A stretch of DNA of 64,000 nt from Pseudoxanthomonas sacheonensis (GTDB lineage: Bacteria > Pseudomonadota > Gammaproteobacteria > Xanthomonadales > Xanthomonadaceae), in assembly GCF_010093305.1 (NCBI RefSeq), contig NZ_PDWS01000006.1, positions 1 through 64,000 of the forward strand, written 5' to 3'. The notes under the pieces are model-generated. The model saw nothing but the letters and a program-made list of their open reading frames with translations, searched no databases and was not told where the DNA came from. Positions within the stretch are counted from its first letter, which is position 1. Each line of letters begins with the position of its first letter. Of the stretch, positions 26,215 to 35,052 are shown piece by piece. The translations under genes were made by a program, and so were the position numbers.

Positions 26215-27381
26215 ATGAATACCCCACTCCCCACCGTTCACCTAAAAAACGCCTGGCGTTCCAGCCACCCTTGGATCTTCCAGAAACTGGTGGCCAAGCC
26301 CGAACAGAAACCCAAACCCGGCAACATCGTCGATGTGATCGGCGTGGAAGGCGAATGGATCGGCCGCGGTTTCTACAACGGCCACTCGCGTATCGCCGTA
26401 CGCATCCTGGAAACCGATCCCGACATCGCCGTCGATGCCGGCTGGTTCTCGCGCAAGATCGCCGAAGCGGTTTCCCTGCGGCGCGACATACTGAAGCTGG
26501 ACGAAGTCTCCAACGCCTGGCGCGTGGTGCATGCCGAAGGCGACGGGCTGTCCGGCCTGGTGGTGGATCGTTACGACGATCTTCTCGTGGTCGAGTTCTT
26601 CAGCGCGGGCATGTTCCGCCACCGCGAGTGGATCTACGAGGCGTTGAAGGAACAGTTTCCCGGCGCGCGTTTCTACAGCTTCGCCGAAGAACACGTGCAG
26701 AAGCAGGAAAGCTTCGATTTCCGCGGCACCGAACCGCCAGCGCCGGCCATCATCAGCGAATACGGCGTGCGTTTCCGCGCCGACCCGGCCGGCGCGCACA
26801 AGACCGGCTTCTTCGCCGACCAGCGCGAAAACCGGCAGTGGCTTTCGCAGCAGGTCGCCGGCAAGCGGGTGCTGGATCTGTGCTGCAACACCGGCGGTTT
26901 CGGCGTGTACGCCAAGGTGCGCGGCGCCGAGGAAGTGGTGGGCGTGGACATCGACGAGGACGTGATTTCCATCGCCAAGGGCAACGCCAAGCTCAACGAT
27001 GTGAAATTGAAGTTCGTGCAGGCCGACATCTTCCCGTGGCTGCGCGATGCGGGCAACGCGAAGGATCTGTACGACGTGGTGATCCTGGACCCGGCCAAGA
27101 TGACCCGCGACCGCGAACAGGTGATCGCGGCGCTGAAGAAATACCTGGACATGAACAAGCTGGCGCTGGGCGTGGTGAAGCCGGGCGGATTGTTCGCTAC
27201 CTTCTCCTGCACCGGACTGGTCAGCGAGCAGGAGTTCCTGGACATGCTGCGCCGCGCCGCTTATTTCTCAGGCCGCACCATCCAGATCCTGAAAGTCTCG
27301 GGCGCCGGCGCCGACCATCCGTTCATGGCGCATGCGCAGGAGTCGCGGTATCTGAAGGCGGTGTTCTGCCGGGTGTTCTGA
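26215..27381 (+). CDS. Class I rRNA methyltransferase, RlmI-like
   Basis: 388-aa protein: N-terminal PUA-like domain (residues about 1-75, LKNAWRSSHPWIFQKLV, GNIVDVIGVEGEWIGRGFYN) and a Rossmann methyltransferase domain with motif I VLDLCCNTGGFGVYA and FSCTGL near the C-terminus. It resembles RlmI/RlmK m5C-23S rRNA methyltransferases. Motif IV reads LDPAKM where the family usually has DPPxF, so activity or target may differ. ATG start is set by homology; it begins 43 bp after the type B repeat. Confidence 0.86.
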   Translation: MNTPLPTVHLKNAWRSSHPWIFQKLVAKPEQKPKPGNIVDVIGVEGEWIGRGFYNGHSRIAVRILETDPDIAVDAGWFSRKIAEAVSLRRDILKLDEVSNAWRVVHAEGDGLSGLVVDRYDDLLVVEFFSAGMFRHREWIYEALKEQFPGARFYSFAEEHVQKQESFDFRGTEPPAPAIISEYGVRFRADPAGAHKTGFFADQRENRQWLSQQVAGKRVLDLCCNTGGFGVYAKVRGAEEVVGVDIDEDVISIAKGNAKLNDVKLKFVQADIFPWLRDAGNAKDLYDVVILDPAKMTRDREQVIAALKKYLDMNKLALGVVKPGGLFATFSCTGLVSEQEFLDMLRRAAYFSGRTIQILKVSGAGADHPFMAHAQESRYLKAVFCRVF

Positions 27382-27389
27382 TGCTCTTG

Positions 27390-27520
27390 CCCCCTTTGCA
27401 AAAGGGGGCTGGCAGTCGCGTAGCGGCTGACGGGGGATTTGCTCTTGCTCTTGCTTTTCCGAGTCAAAGCAAGAGCAAGAGCAAATCCCCCTCAATCCCC
27501 CTTTTTCAAAGGGGGAGGTA
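27390..27520. repeat. Type A dispersed repeat, copy 3
   Basis: CCCCCTTTGCAAAAGGGGGC ... GGGGGATTTGCTCTTGCTC in the left arm and AAGAGCAAATCCCCCTCAAT plus CTTTTTCAAAGGGGGAGG in the right arm. A second weak end (TCTTCTTCAAAGGGAGAG) follows to 27547. Lies between convergent genes. Confidence 0.92.
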
Positions 27521-27555
27521 AACGGCTCCTCTTCTTCAAAGGGAGAGACGAGAGG

Positions 27556-28977
27556 TTAGGCATCCCCGCCCTTGGCCAGCAGACTCGCACGCCGGCCATA
27601 AGCCAGGTAAGCCACCAGCCCGACCGCATTCCAGATCAGGAAATACAGCTGCGTGCGTTGCGGCAGGCTCCAGAACAGGTACAGGCAGCCGAAGATCGCG
27701 ATAGGTCCCACCACCCACGCCAGCGGCGTGCGGAACACGCGCTTGCGCGAAGGGTCGCGCTTGCGCAGCACCAGCAGGCACACCGACACCGCGATGAAGG
27801 CGGCCAGGGTGCCGGCGTTGGCCAGCGCGGCTATTTCGTCCAGGCGCGCCACGCCGGCCAGCGCGGCCACCAAAATCGCGGTGAACAGCGTGGTGGCGAT
27901 GGGCGTGCCGGTGCGCTTGTTGACCTTGGACAAGCCGCGCGGCAGCAGGCCGTCGCGGGACATCACGAAGAAGATGCGGCTCTGGCCGTACAGGAACGCC
28001 AGCAGTACCGTCGGCAGCGCGATCACCGCCGCGAGACCAATGATCGTGGCTGCGTTGCCCTGTTTGAGTTCCCGCAGGATCAATGCCAGAGGCTCAGGGC
28101 TGTTGCCGAATACGGCGTAGCTCAAAGCTCCAACCGCGGCCAGCGCAACGATCATGTAGATCAGCGTGCAACCAACCATTGAGCCAATGATGCCGATGGA
28201 AAGGTCACGCTCCGGGTTCTTGGTTTCCTCGGCGGCGGTGGAGATCGCATCGAATCCGTAGAAGGCGAAGAAGATGATCGCCGCCGCAGCCATCACGCCG
28301 CGCTCAACCCCGTCTGCGCCCATCGATTTGGAGAAACCGAACGGCATGAACGGCTCCAGCCGGATAGCGTCGAAATGGGGAAGAGCGATCGCGACGAAAA
28401 TCGCCAGCGCTATCACTTTCACCACCACCAGCGCCGCGTTCAATGTGGCGCTTTCGCGCGTGCCAGCCATCAGCATGCCGGCGACCACGAATACGATACC
28501 CACCGCCGGAATGTTGATGAAACCTCCCGCATGCGGGCCTGCCGTCGCCCAGAGCGGCAGGTCGATGCCGATTCCTTTGAGAATCCCGACCATGTAGCCC
28601 GACCACCCGACCGCCACCGTACTCACCACCAGCGAATATTCCAGGATCAGGCTCCAGCCCACGATCCAGGCCAGGGTTTCGCCCAGCACGATGTAGCTGT
28701 AGGTATAGGCGCTGCCGGCGGCCGGCATCATGGTGGCCATCTCCGCGTAGGCCAGCGCCGCGCAGGCGCAGACGATGCCGGCGATGGCGAAGGACAAAAG
28801 CACCGCCGGTCCCGCCAGGTTGGCGCCGACGCCGATCAGGGTGTAGATGCCGGTGCCGACAATGGCGCCGATGCCCAGCGCGATCAGGTGCGGCCAGCTC
28901 AGGCTGGGAACCAGCCGCCGGCCTTCTTCGTGCACGGTCACCTGGTCGATGGATTTGCGCCTGAGCCAAGTCTGCAT
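27556..28977 (-). CDS. APC-family amino acid permease
   Basis: 473-aa transporter with about 12 membrane helices. Signature regions: HLIALGIGAIVGTGIYTLIGVGAN (helix 1, unwound GxG), GPAVLLSFAIAGIVCACAALAYAEMATMMPAAGSAYTYSY, and FFAFYGFDAISTAAEETKNPERDLSIGI (helix 6). This is the cationic amino-acid transporter (YfnA/CAT-like) branch. ATG 28977 (MQTWLRRKSIDQV) is chosen because it starts the family N-terminus; the frame runs open further only by chance. Confidence 0.93.
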   Translation of the reverse strand: MQTWLRRKSIDQVTVHEEGRRLVPSLSWPHLIALGIGAIVGTGIYTLIGVGANLAGPAVLLSFAIAGIVCACAALAYAEMATMMPAAGSAYTYSYIVLGETLAWIVGWSLILEYSLVVSTVAVGWSGYMVGILKGIGIDLPLWATAGPHAGGFINIPAVGIVFVVAGMLMAGTRESATLNAALVVVKVIALAIFVAIALPHFDAIRLEPFMPFGFSKSMGADGVERGVMAAAAIIFFAFYGFDAISTAAEETKNPERDLSIGIIGSMVGCTLIYMIVALAAVGALSYAVFGNSPEPLALILRELKQGNAATIIGLAAVIALPTVLLAFLYGQSRIFFVMSRDGLLPRGLSKVNKRTGTPIATTLFTAILVAALAGVARLDEIAALANAGTLAAFIAVSVCLLVLRKRDPSRKRVFRTPLAWVVGPIAIFGCLYLFWSLPQRTQLYFLIWNAVGLVAYLAYGRRASLLAKGGDA

Positions 28978-29057
28978 GCGAGCCCCTGAGTTTGTTTCTG
29001 GAAAAGGTGGCACATAGTGGCGCATCGACCGCGCCGATGCGATATGCGCTGCGGCGA

Positions 29058-29534
29058 TCAGCCGCCGGGCGGCAGATAGGGGCCCTTGGTTTCGCCCCAG
29101 CCCCAGCGCGGCATCGGCGCGTTTTCGTCCGCCTCCGCGCCGTCCTGGGAGTTGATCACCGCCAGCCGCGATCCCCATTCCAGATAGCCGACCAGTGCCG
29201 AGCGGAACTCCGGATCGTCCGGCAGCCCCAGTTCGTCGGCGGTATCCAGCAACAACGCCACCCATTCGCGCCGCTGGGCCTGGCTCAGATGACGGTTGAG
29301 GTGCTGGCGGATCATGTGCGGGTGACCGCCATGAGCGGCCGAGTACTCCGCCGGCCCGCCCAGCACTTCGGCCAGGAACGCGGCGACATGCTGTGGGTGT
29401 TCGCTGTCCATGTGCGCGAAGATCGGCGCCAGGATTTCGTTGTCGTGCACGCGTTGGTAGAAGCGCGCGGTCAGGCGGTTGAGGGCGTCGCTGCCGCCGG
29501 CCCATTGGTAGAGGGTGGGAATAGGGTTGGTCAT
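29058..29534 (-). CDS. Group II truncated haemoglobin
   Basis: 158-aa 2-on-2 globin: TLYQWAGGSDALNRLTARFYQRVHDNEILAPIF, HPQHVAAFLAEVLGGPAEYSAAHGGHPHMIRQHLNRHLSQAQRREWV. The proximal His and Trp of the G helix fit trHbO-type proteins, which handle O2, NO or peroxide. The C-terminal 25 residues (ADENAPMPRWGWGETKGPYLPPGG) exceed the minimal fold. Its upstream region starts with a hexanucleotide repeat tract. Confidence 0.9.
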   Translation of the reverse strand: MTNPIPTLYQWAGGSDALNRLTARFYQRVHDNEILAPIFAHMDSEHPQHVAAFLAEVLGGPAEYSAAHGGHPHMIRQHLNRHLSQAQRREWVALLLDTADELGLPDDPEFRSALVGYLEWGSRLAVINSQDGAEADENAPMPRWGWGETKGPYLPPGG

Positions 29535-29571
29535 ACGCAGGTCTCAGAGCCTGTTGGCGATTTCATGGTGC

Positions 29572-29650
<79 letters not shown>

Positions 29651-29651
29651 T

Positions 29652-29790
29652 GCCCCCTTTTGCAAAGGGGGCCTACGGGGGATTTGCTCTTGATCTTGAT
29701 CTTGATCTTGCTTTTGTCTGTTGCTCCTAGAAGCAACATCAAGATCAAGAGCAAATCCCCCTCAATCCCCCTTTTGCAAAGGGGGAGGTC
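29652..29790. repeat. Type A dispersed repeat, copy 4
   Basis: GCCCCCTTTTGCAAAGGGGGC, GGGGGATTTGCTCTTGATC in the left arm and ATCAAGAGCAAATCCCCCTC, CCCTTTTGCAAAGGGGGAGG in the right arm. Together with the hexanucleotide tract it occupies most of the 347-bp gap 29535-29881; the rest shows nothing. Confidence 0.92.
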
Positions 29791-29881
29791 CGGATGAGTG
29801 GCGCGCCCCGAGCCAGAATCGGCGCCCATGTCGTCGGTGTCCAGCTGGCGATGTCGCAGCGCCGCCCTTCACCGCAGGCGG

Positions 29882-30325
29882 TCAGGCGGCGGTGGAGCGA
29901 TTGAACAGGCTCTGCACGCTCGGTTTGCCCAGCACCATGAACGTCGCCACGCCGAGCGCCGTGCCGAAGGGAATCGACAGACAGGTAATGCCGGCGATCA
30001 CCTGGCAGAAGGTCCGCGACCGGCGTTGCCTGAGGTATTTGCCGGTGAGGAACTTGGCGATCGCCATGCCTGCGCCGAACAGGAAGAACAGCCCGCCGAA
30101 GATGCCGAACATCCAGCCCATCATGTGCGGCGGCATGGCATCGGCATGCTGGCCGGTCTTCGCCGCGGATGAAATGACCGCGCCCATCATCACGCCCATG
30201 AACATGTACATCAGGCCGAACAGGGAAAAGAACCCGCTGACGCCGGCCGAAATGTAGTAGCCGATGGAAAGCAGGCGCAGGTGTTCTTCGTCGAGGATCG
30301 ATTGCTTGAAGGCGAGGTCGGTCAC
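29882..30325 (-). CDS. Hypothetical membrane protein, Met-rich helices
   Basis: 147-aa protein with about three membrane helices (near 22-58 with MYMFMGVMMG, 70-92, and 108-135) and a cytoplasmic N-terminus (DLAFKQSILDEEHLRLLSIGYYISAG). The family 'DEEHLRLLSIGYYI' is recurrent in Xanthomonadaceae as a hypothetical protein. No function known. Stands alone between repeats and the YciI-like gene. Confidence 0.75.
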   Translation of the reverse strand: MTDLAFKQSILDEEHLRLLSIGYYISAGVSGFFSLFGLMYMFMGVMMGAVISSAAKTGQHADAMPPHMMGWMFGIFGGLFFLFGAGMAIAKFLTGKYLRQRRSRTFCQVIAGITCLSIPFGTALGVATFMVLGKPSVQSLFNRSTAA

Positions 30326-30379
30326 GGGTGCCGCTCCTTGGGTGATGGCTGGATGGTATCCGGCTTGTGGAGTTCCGTG

Positions 30380-30769
30380 TCAGCTCGGCGTTTCGTTGGT
30401 CACGTTGTACGCGCTGCCCTTCTGCGGATCTATCGGCCGGATCTCGTAGAACAGGCCGTATTGCATGCACGGATTCTGCGCGGCCAGTTGCGCGGCTTCT
30501 TCCAGGCTGTGCGCCAGGATGAACCAGTAGCCGCCCACGACTTCCTTGGATTCACCGAAAGGTCCGTCGGTCACCACGCCCTTTTTCTTCGAAACCGTCG
30601 CGCCGGGCGTATCCAGGCGCTGGCCGGTCTTCATTTTTCCTTCGGCGATCATGCGTTCCAGCCAGTCGTAAAACTCGTCGATGGCCACCTGGATGTCGGC
30701 GGGCGCGGCGTCCTTGTCCCATTGGCCGCGGGAGAGGATCAGGTATTCGGAAGGCGCCTGGTCGGTCAT
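30380..30769 (-). CDS. YciI/DGPF-domain protein
   Basis: 129-aa YCII-related protein: SEYLILSRGQW, DGPFGESKEVVGGYWFILAHSLEEAAQLAAQNP and EIRPI match the DGPF family, dimeric alpha/beta-barrel proteins often near sigma factors or VOC genes. ATG 30769 is chosen because homologous sequence begins there. The VOC gene lies 126 bp upstream on the same strand. Confidence 0.87.
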   Translation of the reverse strand: MTDQAPSEYLILSRGQWDKDAAPADIQVAIDEFYDWLERMIAEGKMKTGQRLDTPGATVSKKKGVVTDGPFGESKEVVGGYWFILAHSLEEAAQLAAQNPCMQYGLFYEIRPIDPQKGSAYNVTNETPS

Positions 30770-30894
30770 GATGGTTTCCAAAGTGGTGGAAGGATCGTAG
30801 ACGGCAAAGCGTATCGAAACCTGCGGGCGCCCGGCTGTGCCAAGACGGGCGATTGCCCGCCCTAGGGCAGACCAATAGGCAGCCCGTTCAAAAG

Positions 30895-31275
30895 CTAATC
30901 CCAGAGGTTCGCGTTTTTGGGAAAACCGGGCCGCTGGACGCGTACTACGCAGAACCGTTGCCCAGTTGGGGCCTGCATCACCACCCACCGCTCCAAACGG
31001 TCGACGACGCTGGCGCCCAGTTTTTCCAGGCGAGCCACTTCGGCGGGAATGTCGTCGGTTTCGATGTCGATGTGCACCCTGCTTTCATGCTCGACGCGCT
31101 GGATCTGCACGATGGGTTCGTCGGGCGGGGTTTCCAGCATGCGGTAGTTGCCGCGGGTGCCGGGGTGGTCGGGATCCATCGCGCGGCCCAATGCACCGGC
31201 CCAGAAGCCGGCGGCCTGATCGACATCGGGCGTGTTGCAATCGATCAGCAGGGCGCAGAGTCGGGAGTGGTGCAT
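30895..31275 (-). CDS. VOC-family (glyoxalase/bleomycin-resistance-like) protein
   Basis: 126-aa vicinal-oxygen-chelate protein: SRLCALLIDCNTPDVDQAAGFWAGALG at the N-terminus, VHIDIETDDIPAEVARLEKLGA and VVMQAPTGQRFCVVRVQRPGFP. Likely a metal-dependent dioxygenase, isomerase or ligand binder; substrate unknown. ATG 31275 has AGGTAAG upstream. Upstream gene of the YciI protein. Confidence 0.86.
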   Translation of the reverse strand: MHHSRLCALLIDCNTPDVDQAAGFWAGALGRAMDPDHPGTRGNYRMLETPPDEPIVQIQRVEHESRVHIDIETDDIPAEVARLEKLGASVVDRLERWVVMQAPTGQRFCVVRVQRPGFPKNANLWD

Positions 31276-31444
31276 GGGCTTACCTGCAGGTTTGGATATC
31301 GAGGCCAATAACGTAGCCCGCGAAGAGCGCCGCGAGACCCGGGACGCGGGGTCTAGCGATCAGATGCCGCGTGACCGTTCGCGGCAAATCAACTGTGAGG
31401 TCTCACGGCTCAACCCCTGAGACCGACCCCGCTACACTGTCCCC

Positions 31445-32791
31445 ATGGATACCAACACCCTCCTGCTGATCCTCCTCGTCCTGGCCGCAGTCGCCGTCGT
31501 CCTGCTGGTCGTCCTGCTCCTGCGCCGCCCCGAGCAGCGCCTGGAGCTGGCCCTGCGCGAGGAACAGCGCAGCGGGCGTAGCGAGTTGCGGGAACAGCTG
31601 GACAGCCTGTCCAGGCAGCAGGAAACCCGGATCGAAGGCTTCGGACGCAACCTGACCGAGCTGAGCACCCGTACCGACCAGCGCCTGGACCTGCTGCGCG
31701 AAGCCCTGGGCGAAGACGCCCGCAAGGGCCGGCTGGAAAGCAGCGAACAGCAGCAGCGTTTCAGCGACACCCTCAGCCAGCGCCTCAACGAACTGACCCA
31801 GCGCAACGAACTGCGCATCGGCGAACTGCGCGCCACCCTGGAATCGCGGCTCAAGGAACTGCAGGCCGACAACACCGCCAAACTCGAACAGATGCGCCAG
31901 ACCGTGGACGAAAAACTGCACGCCACCCTGGAAACCCGCCTGACCGAAAGCTTCGGCAACGTCACCGCCATGCTGGCACAGGTGCACCAGGGCCTGGGCG
32001 ACATGAACAAACTTGCCGCCGACGTCGGCGGACTGCAGCGCGTGCTCAACAACGTCAAGTCGCGCGGCGTGTTCGGCGAAGTGCAGTTGGCCGGATTACT
32101 GGAGCAGGTATTCGCACCCGACCAGTACGCGGCCAATGTCGCCACCGTGCCCGGCAGCAGCGAGCGCGTGGAATTCGCCGTGCGCTTCCCCGGCTCTTCC
32201 GCCGACTCGGTGGTGTGGCTGCCGATCGACGCCAAATTCCCGCGCGAGGATTACGAGCGCCTGCTCGACGCCCAGGAAAAAGCCGACGCCGATGGCGCGC
32301 GCGCCGCGGGCGATGCGCTGGAACGCCGCGTGCGCCTGGAAGCGGCACGCATCCGCGACAAATACGTTTCCCCGCCCAGCACCACCGAATTCGCCATCCT
32401 GTTCCTGCCCACCGAAGGCCTGTACGCCGAAGTGCTGCGCCGCCCCGGCCTGGTCGATGCATTGCAGCGCGACCAGCGCATCGCCGTCGCCGGCCCCACC
32501 ACCTTGCTCGCCCTGATGACCAGCTTCCACATGGGTTTCCGCACCCTGGCCATCGAAAAGCGTTCCAGCGAAGTGTGGAAGACCCTGGGCGCGGTGAAGA
32601 CCGAATTCTCCAAGTTCGGCGACGTGCTGGACTCGGTGAAGAGCAAACTGGACCAGGCCAGCACCCAGATCGAAAAGACCGGCGTGCGCACGCGGGCCAT
32701 CGAGCGCAGGTTGCGCGAGGTGGAGTCGCTGCCTAGCGAGGGGGAGCCGGGGTTGCTGGGAGATGTGGCCGCCAGTGACGAGGCGGAGTAG
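31445..32791 (+). CDS. rmuC: RmuC-family DNA recombination protein
   Basis: 448-aa protein: N-terminal membrane helix (LLLILLVLAAVAVVLLVVLLL, 6-26), long coiled coil with Gln/Arg/Glu repeats (about 32-180), then the RmuC nuclease-like domain: GVFGEVQLAGLLEQVF, WLPIDAKFPREDYERLLDAQ, and PTTLLALMTSFHMGFRTLAIEKRSSEVWKTLGAVKTEF. Limits DNA inversions in E. coli. Length typical. Confidence 0.94.
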   Translation: MDTNTLLLILLVLAAVAVVLLVVLLLRRPEQRLELALREEQRSGRSELREQLDSLSRQQETRIEGFGRNLTELSTRTDQRLDLLREALGEDARKGRLESSEQQQRFSDTLSQRLNELTQRNELRIGELRATLESRLKELQADNTAKLEQMRQTVDEKLHATLETRLTESFGNVTAMLAQVHQGLGDMNKLAADVGGLQRVLNNVKSRGVFGEVQLAGLLEQVFAPDQYAANVATVPGSSERVEFAVRFPGSSADSVVWLPIDAKFPREDYERLLDAQEKADADGARAAGDALERRVRLEAARIRDKYVSPPSTTEFAILFLPTEGLYAEVLRRPGLVDALQRDQRIAVAGPTTLLALMTSFHMGFRTLAIEKRSSEVWKTLGAVKTEFSKFGDVLDSVKSKLDQASTQIEKTGVRTRAIERRLREVESLPSEGEPGLLGDVAASDEAE

Positions 32792-32800
32792 CTCGATTTT

Positions 32801-33033
32801 CCACCTCTCCCCTTGTGGGAGAGGTCGACGCGCTTGCGCGGCGGGAGAGGGGAAGAGCGAAGCAGGAAAGCTTCAGATCATTGGGTTCGATCAACAATCC
32901 AGAGCCGCTTGTTGGGGGTTTGCTGAAGATTGAGGCTTTCATTCTTCGTTCGCCCCTCTTCCGCCCTGCGGGCACCTTCTCCCACAAGGGGAGAAGGGAA
33001 TCAGCCACGTTCCCCCGCAAGGGGAGAAGGGAA
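32801..33033. repeat. Type B dispersed repeat, copy 2
   Basis: Left end CCACCTCTCCCCTTGTGGGA ... GAGGTCGACGCGCTTGCGCG GGGAGAGGGG; centre with TCAACAATCCAGAGCCGCTT; right end TTCTCCCACAAGGGGAGAAG followed by a second CCGCAAGGGGAGAAGGGAA. Lies between rmuC and the convergent mlaA, ending 9 bp from its stop. Confidence 0.92.
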
Positions 33034-33041
33034 CAACAGCC

Positions 33042-34079
33042 TCAACCGCCCGGCGTCGGCACGATCGCCGGCATCGCGTCCATCGGTACGGTGGGGTTGT
33101 CTTCTTCTTCCAGCAGGTAATCGGGCAGATTCTCGTCGTCCGACTTCTTGCGGTCCTCGCCAATCTGGTAGTTGCGGCGCTGCAGCCACGAATCGCGGAA
33201 CAACGCGTACTCGTCAACTGCGCCTTCGCGCAAGGAATCGATCGACAACAGCTGCGCGCGCACGTCGACCAGCTGCAGCCCCTGCAGGAAGAAGCGGGTC
33301 TTGTCGCTTTCCACCTGGCGGATCGGCGACAGCGGCGCGTCGCCGACCAGGCCGAACACATCGCGCACCGTGCGCGGACCGAACAGCGGCAGCTCCACGT
33401 AGCGCGAGCGCTTCCAGCCCCACACGCCCAGGGTCTGGCCGAAATCCTCGTTCTTGCGCGGCAGCTTGGCGTCGCTGGCCGGATCGAAGATGCCGCCGAT
33501 GCCCAGCGTCGAATTCAACAGGAAACGGCCCAGCGACTGTCCGGCCTGCTTGGGCTTGCCCTGCAGCAGACTGTTGAGCGCGGTGATGGGCTCGCCCAGG
33601 TTGCTGAAGAAATTGCTGACGCCCAGCCGCACCGGACGCGGCACCACCTTCACGTAGCCGCGCGCCAGCGGCCGCGCGATGGTGCGGTCCACCGCGTTGT
33701 TGAAGGTGTGCACCTTGCGGTTGAGTTTTTCCCACGGATCGTACGACTTGGGCATTTCCACGCCGGGCGGCAGGGTGGGGTCGGCGACCGGGTTGTATTC
33801 ATCCTGGCCGTAGATGGCGGCGAAGTCGTCTTCGGCGGCGGTCTCAGCGCCGGCGGTAGTCGTGGCGGGCGCCGCCGGAAGTCCGCTGGCGTCGGTCACG
33901 GCCACGGCGCCGGCATCGGCTTGATCGGCCGCCGGCGCTTGGACCGGTGGGGCCTCCGGAGCCTGGCCAACCACGAGGGTCTCGGCCGGAGGCGGCGCGG
34001 AGGCGGTGGGCTTGGTCGATGCGCAGGCCGAAGCCAGCGCAGCGACAACAACGACGACAGCGATGCGTAACAGGTTCAT
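33042..34079 (-). CDS. mlaA: MlaA (VacJ) outer-membrane lipoprotein
   Basis: 345-aa lipoprotein: signal with lipobox LASAC (Cys19), a Pro/Ala-rich linker to about residue 95, then the MlaA domain with DPWEKLNRKVHTFNNAVDRTIARPLARGY, GVSNFFSNLGEPITALNSLLQGK and DFGQTLGVWGW ... FGPRTVRDVFGLVGD. Removes mis-placed phospholipids from the outer-membrane outer leaflet and passes them to MlaC. Last gene of the mla operon. Confidence 0.94.
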   Translation of the reverse strand: MNLLRIAVVVVVAALASACASTKPTASAPPPAETLVVGQAPEAPPVQAPAADQADAGAVAVTDASGLPAAPATTTAGAETAAEDDFAAIYGQDEYNPVADPTLPPGVEMPKSYDPWEKLNRKVHTFNNAVDRTIARPLARGYVKVVPRPVRLGVSNFFSNLGEPITALNSLLQGKPKQAGQSLGRFLLNSTLGIGGIFDPASDAKLPRKNEDFGQTLGVWGWKRSRYVELPLFGPRTVRDVFGLVGDAPLSPIRQVESDKTRFFLQGLQLVDVRAQLLSIDSLREGAVDEYALFRDSWLQRRNYQIGEDRKKSDDENLPDYLLEEEDNPTVPMDAMPAIVPTPGG

Positions 34080-34094
34080 CCCGTTTCCTGGGTA

Positions 34095-34406
34095 TTACGG
34101 CGTGGGGGTGCCGGGGAAATCCAGCCCGGACGTCAATCGATAAGCGGTGCGCAGTTCGGACAGGCCTGCGGGCTCGCCTTCTATGTGCGGAGCCGCGCCT
34201 GCCGCGCGCAAGCGCGCGGCCAGTTCGGCCAACAATGCCAGCCCGGCGCTGTCCACGGAAGTGACTTTGGTCAGGACAATGCGTTGCGCGCCCGCCAGCA
34301 TTTTGCTGGCCGAGGGCCACAAAGCGGCGGCCGCGGCGCGGTCCAGCGCGCCGGCGAAAACCAGGGCGTCGCCGACGCGCTCGGCGCTGGCGTCAGTTGC
34401 TGCCAT
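34095..34406 (-). CDS. mlaB: STAS-domain protein MlaB
   Basis: 103-aa STAS domain: GDALVFAGALDRAAAAALWPSASKM, QRIVLTKVTSVDSAGLALLAELAARL. The VTSVDSAGL segment is the typical STAS phospho-loop. Binds MlaF in the MlaFEDB complex. Overlaps the mlaC stop by 14 bp. Confidence 0.9.
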   Translation of the reverse strand: MAATDASAERVGDALVFAGALDRAAAAALWPSASKMLAGAQRIVLTKVTSVDSAGLALLAELAARLRAAGAAPHIEGEPAGLSELRTAYRLTSGLDFPGTPTP

Positions 34407-35052
34407 TGGCCTGCAGCTTGCCGGCGCGCAGGTCGGCGGCGACCTGGGCGATGGATTTCTGCCGCAGCGGGGCGTCGAACTGGTTCTTGAAGGTCTGCAC
34501 GTAGGAAATGCCTTCGATCATCACGTCGAACGCTTTCCATTGGCCGCCGACGTTGCGGATCAGGTAGTCCACCGGAATCGGGTCGCCGCCGTCGCGCAGC
34601 ATCTCGCTGGAGACCTTGACCCCGCGGTTGCCGGGCAGCGGCGATTCGGACTTGATGCGCACGCGCAGCTTGGTGTTGAAGTCCAGCAGCGAGGTGCCGT
34701 AGCGGGCCGTCAGGTTGTCGGCCAGGGCGTCGGCGAACAGCTTCACATCGGCGTCGGATGCGCCGCGGCCATGCACGCCCAGCACCAGGCGGGCAGCGTA
34801 GTCGCGGTCGAACATGCGGTTGAATTCGGTGGTGATGAACTGCTTGAGCGCGGGCGGGCTCTTGCGGAATTCGGCACGGCGCTGCTCCAGCGTGGTCAGG
34901 ATGCGCGTGCTGCTGTCCAGCACCACTTTGCTGGCGCTGCCCTGGGCTGCGGGCGCGGCGGCGGCCGCTTTGGCGGTTTGGGCGCCGGCCAGCAAGGGAG
35001 CGCCGGCCAGCAGCGCGGAGGCGATGACGAGAGAGAGCAGGGACTTCTTCAT
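34393..35052 (-). CDS. mlaC: Periplasmic phospholipid carrier MlaC
   Basis: 219-aa exported protein: signal peptide (SLVIASALLAGAPLLAGA-QT) and MlaC domain with LKQFITTEFNRMFDRDYAARLVLG, DALADNLTARYGTSLLDF and VDYLIRNVGGQWKAFDVMIEGISYVQTFKNQFD. Shuttles lipids between MlaA and MlaD. Start overlaps the mlaD stop by 4 bp. Confidence 0.94.
   Translation of the reverse strand: MKKSLLSLVIASALLAGAPLLAGAQTAKAAAAAPAAQGSASKVVLDSSTRILTTLEQRRAEFRKSPPALKQFITTEFNRMFDRDYAARLVLGVHGRGASDADVKLFADALADNLTARYGTSLLDFNTKLRVRIKSESPLPGNRGVKVSSEMLRDGGDPIPVDYLIRNVGGQWKAFDVMIEGISYVQTFKNQFDAPLRQKSIAQVAADLRAGKLQANGSN

Noticed and set aside
27556-29505. 649-codon extension of the permease frame over the haemoglobin gene
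   Set aside because: Homology to permeases starts at MQTWLRRK (28977); the rest overlaps a well supported gene.
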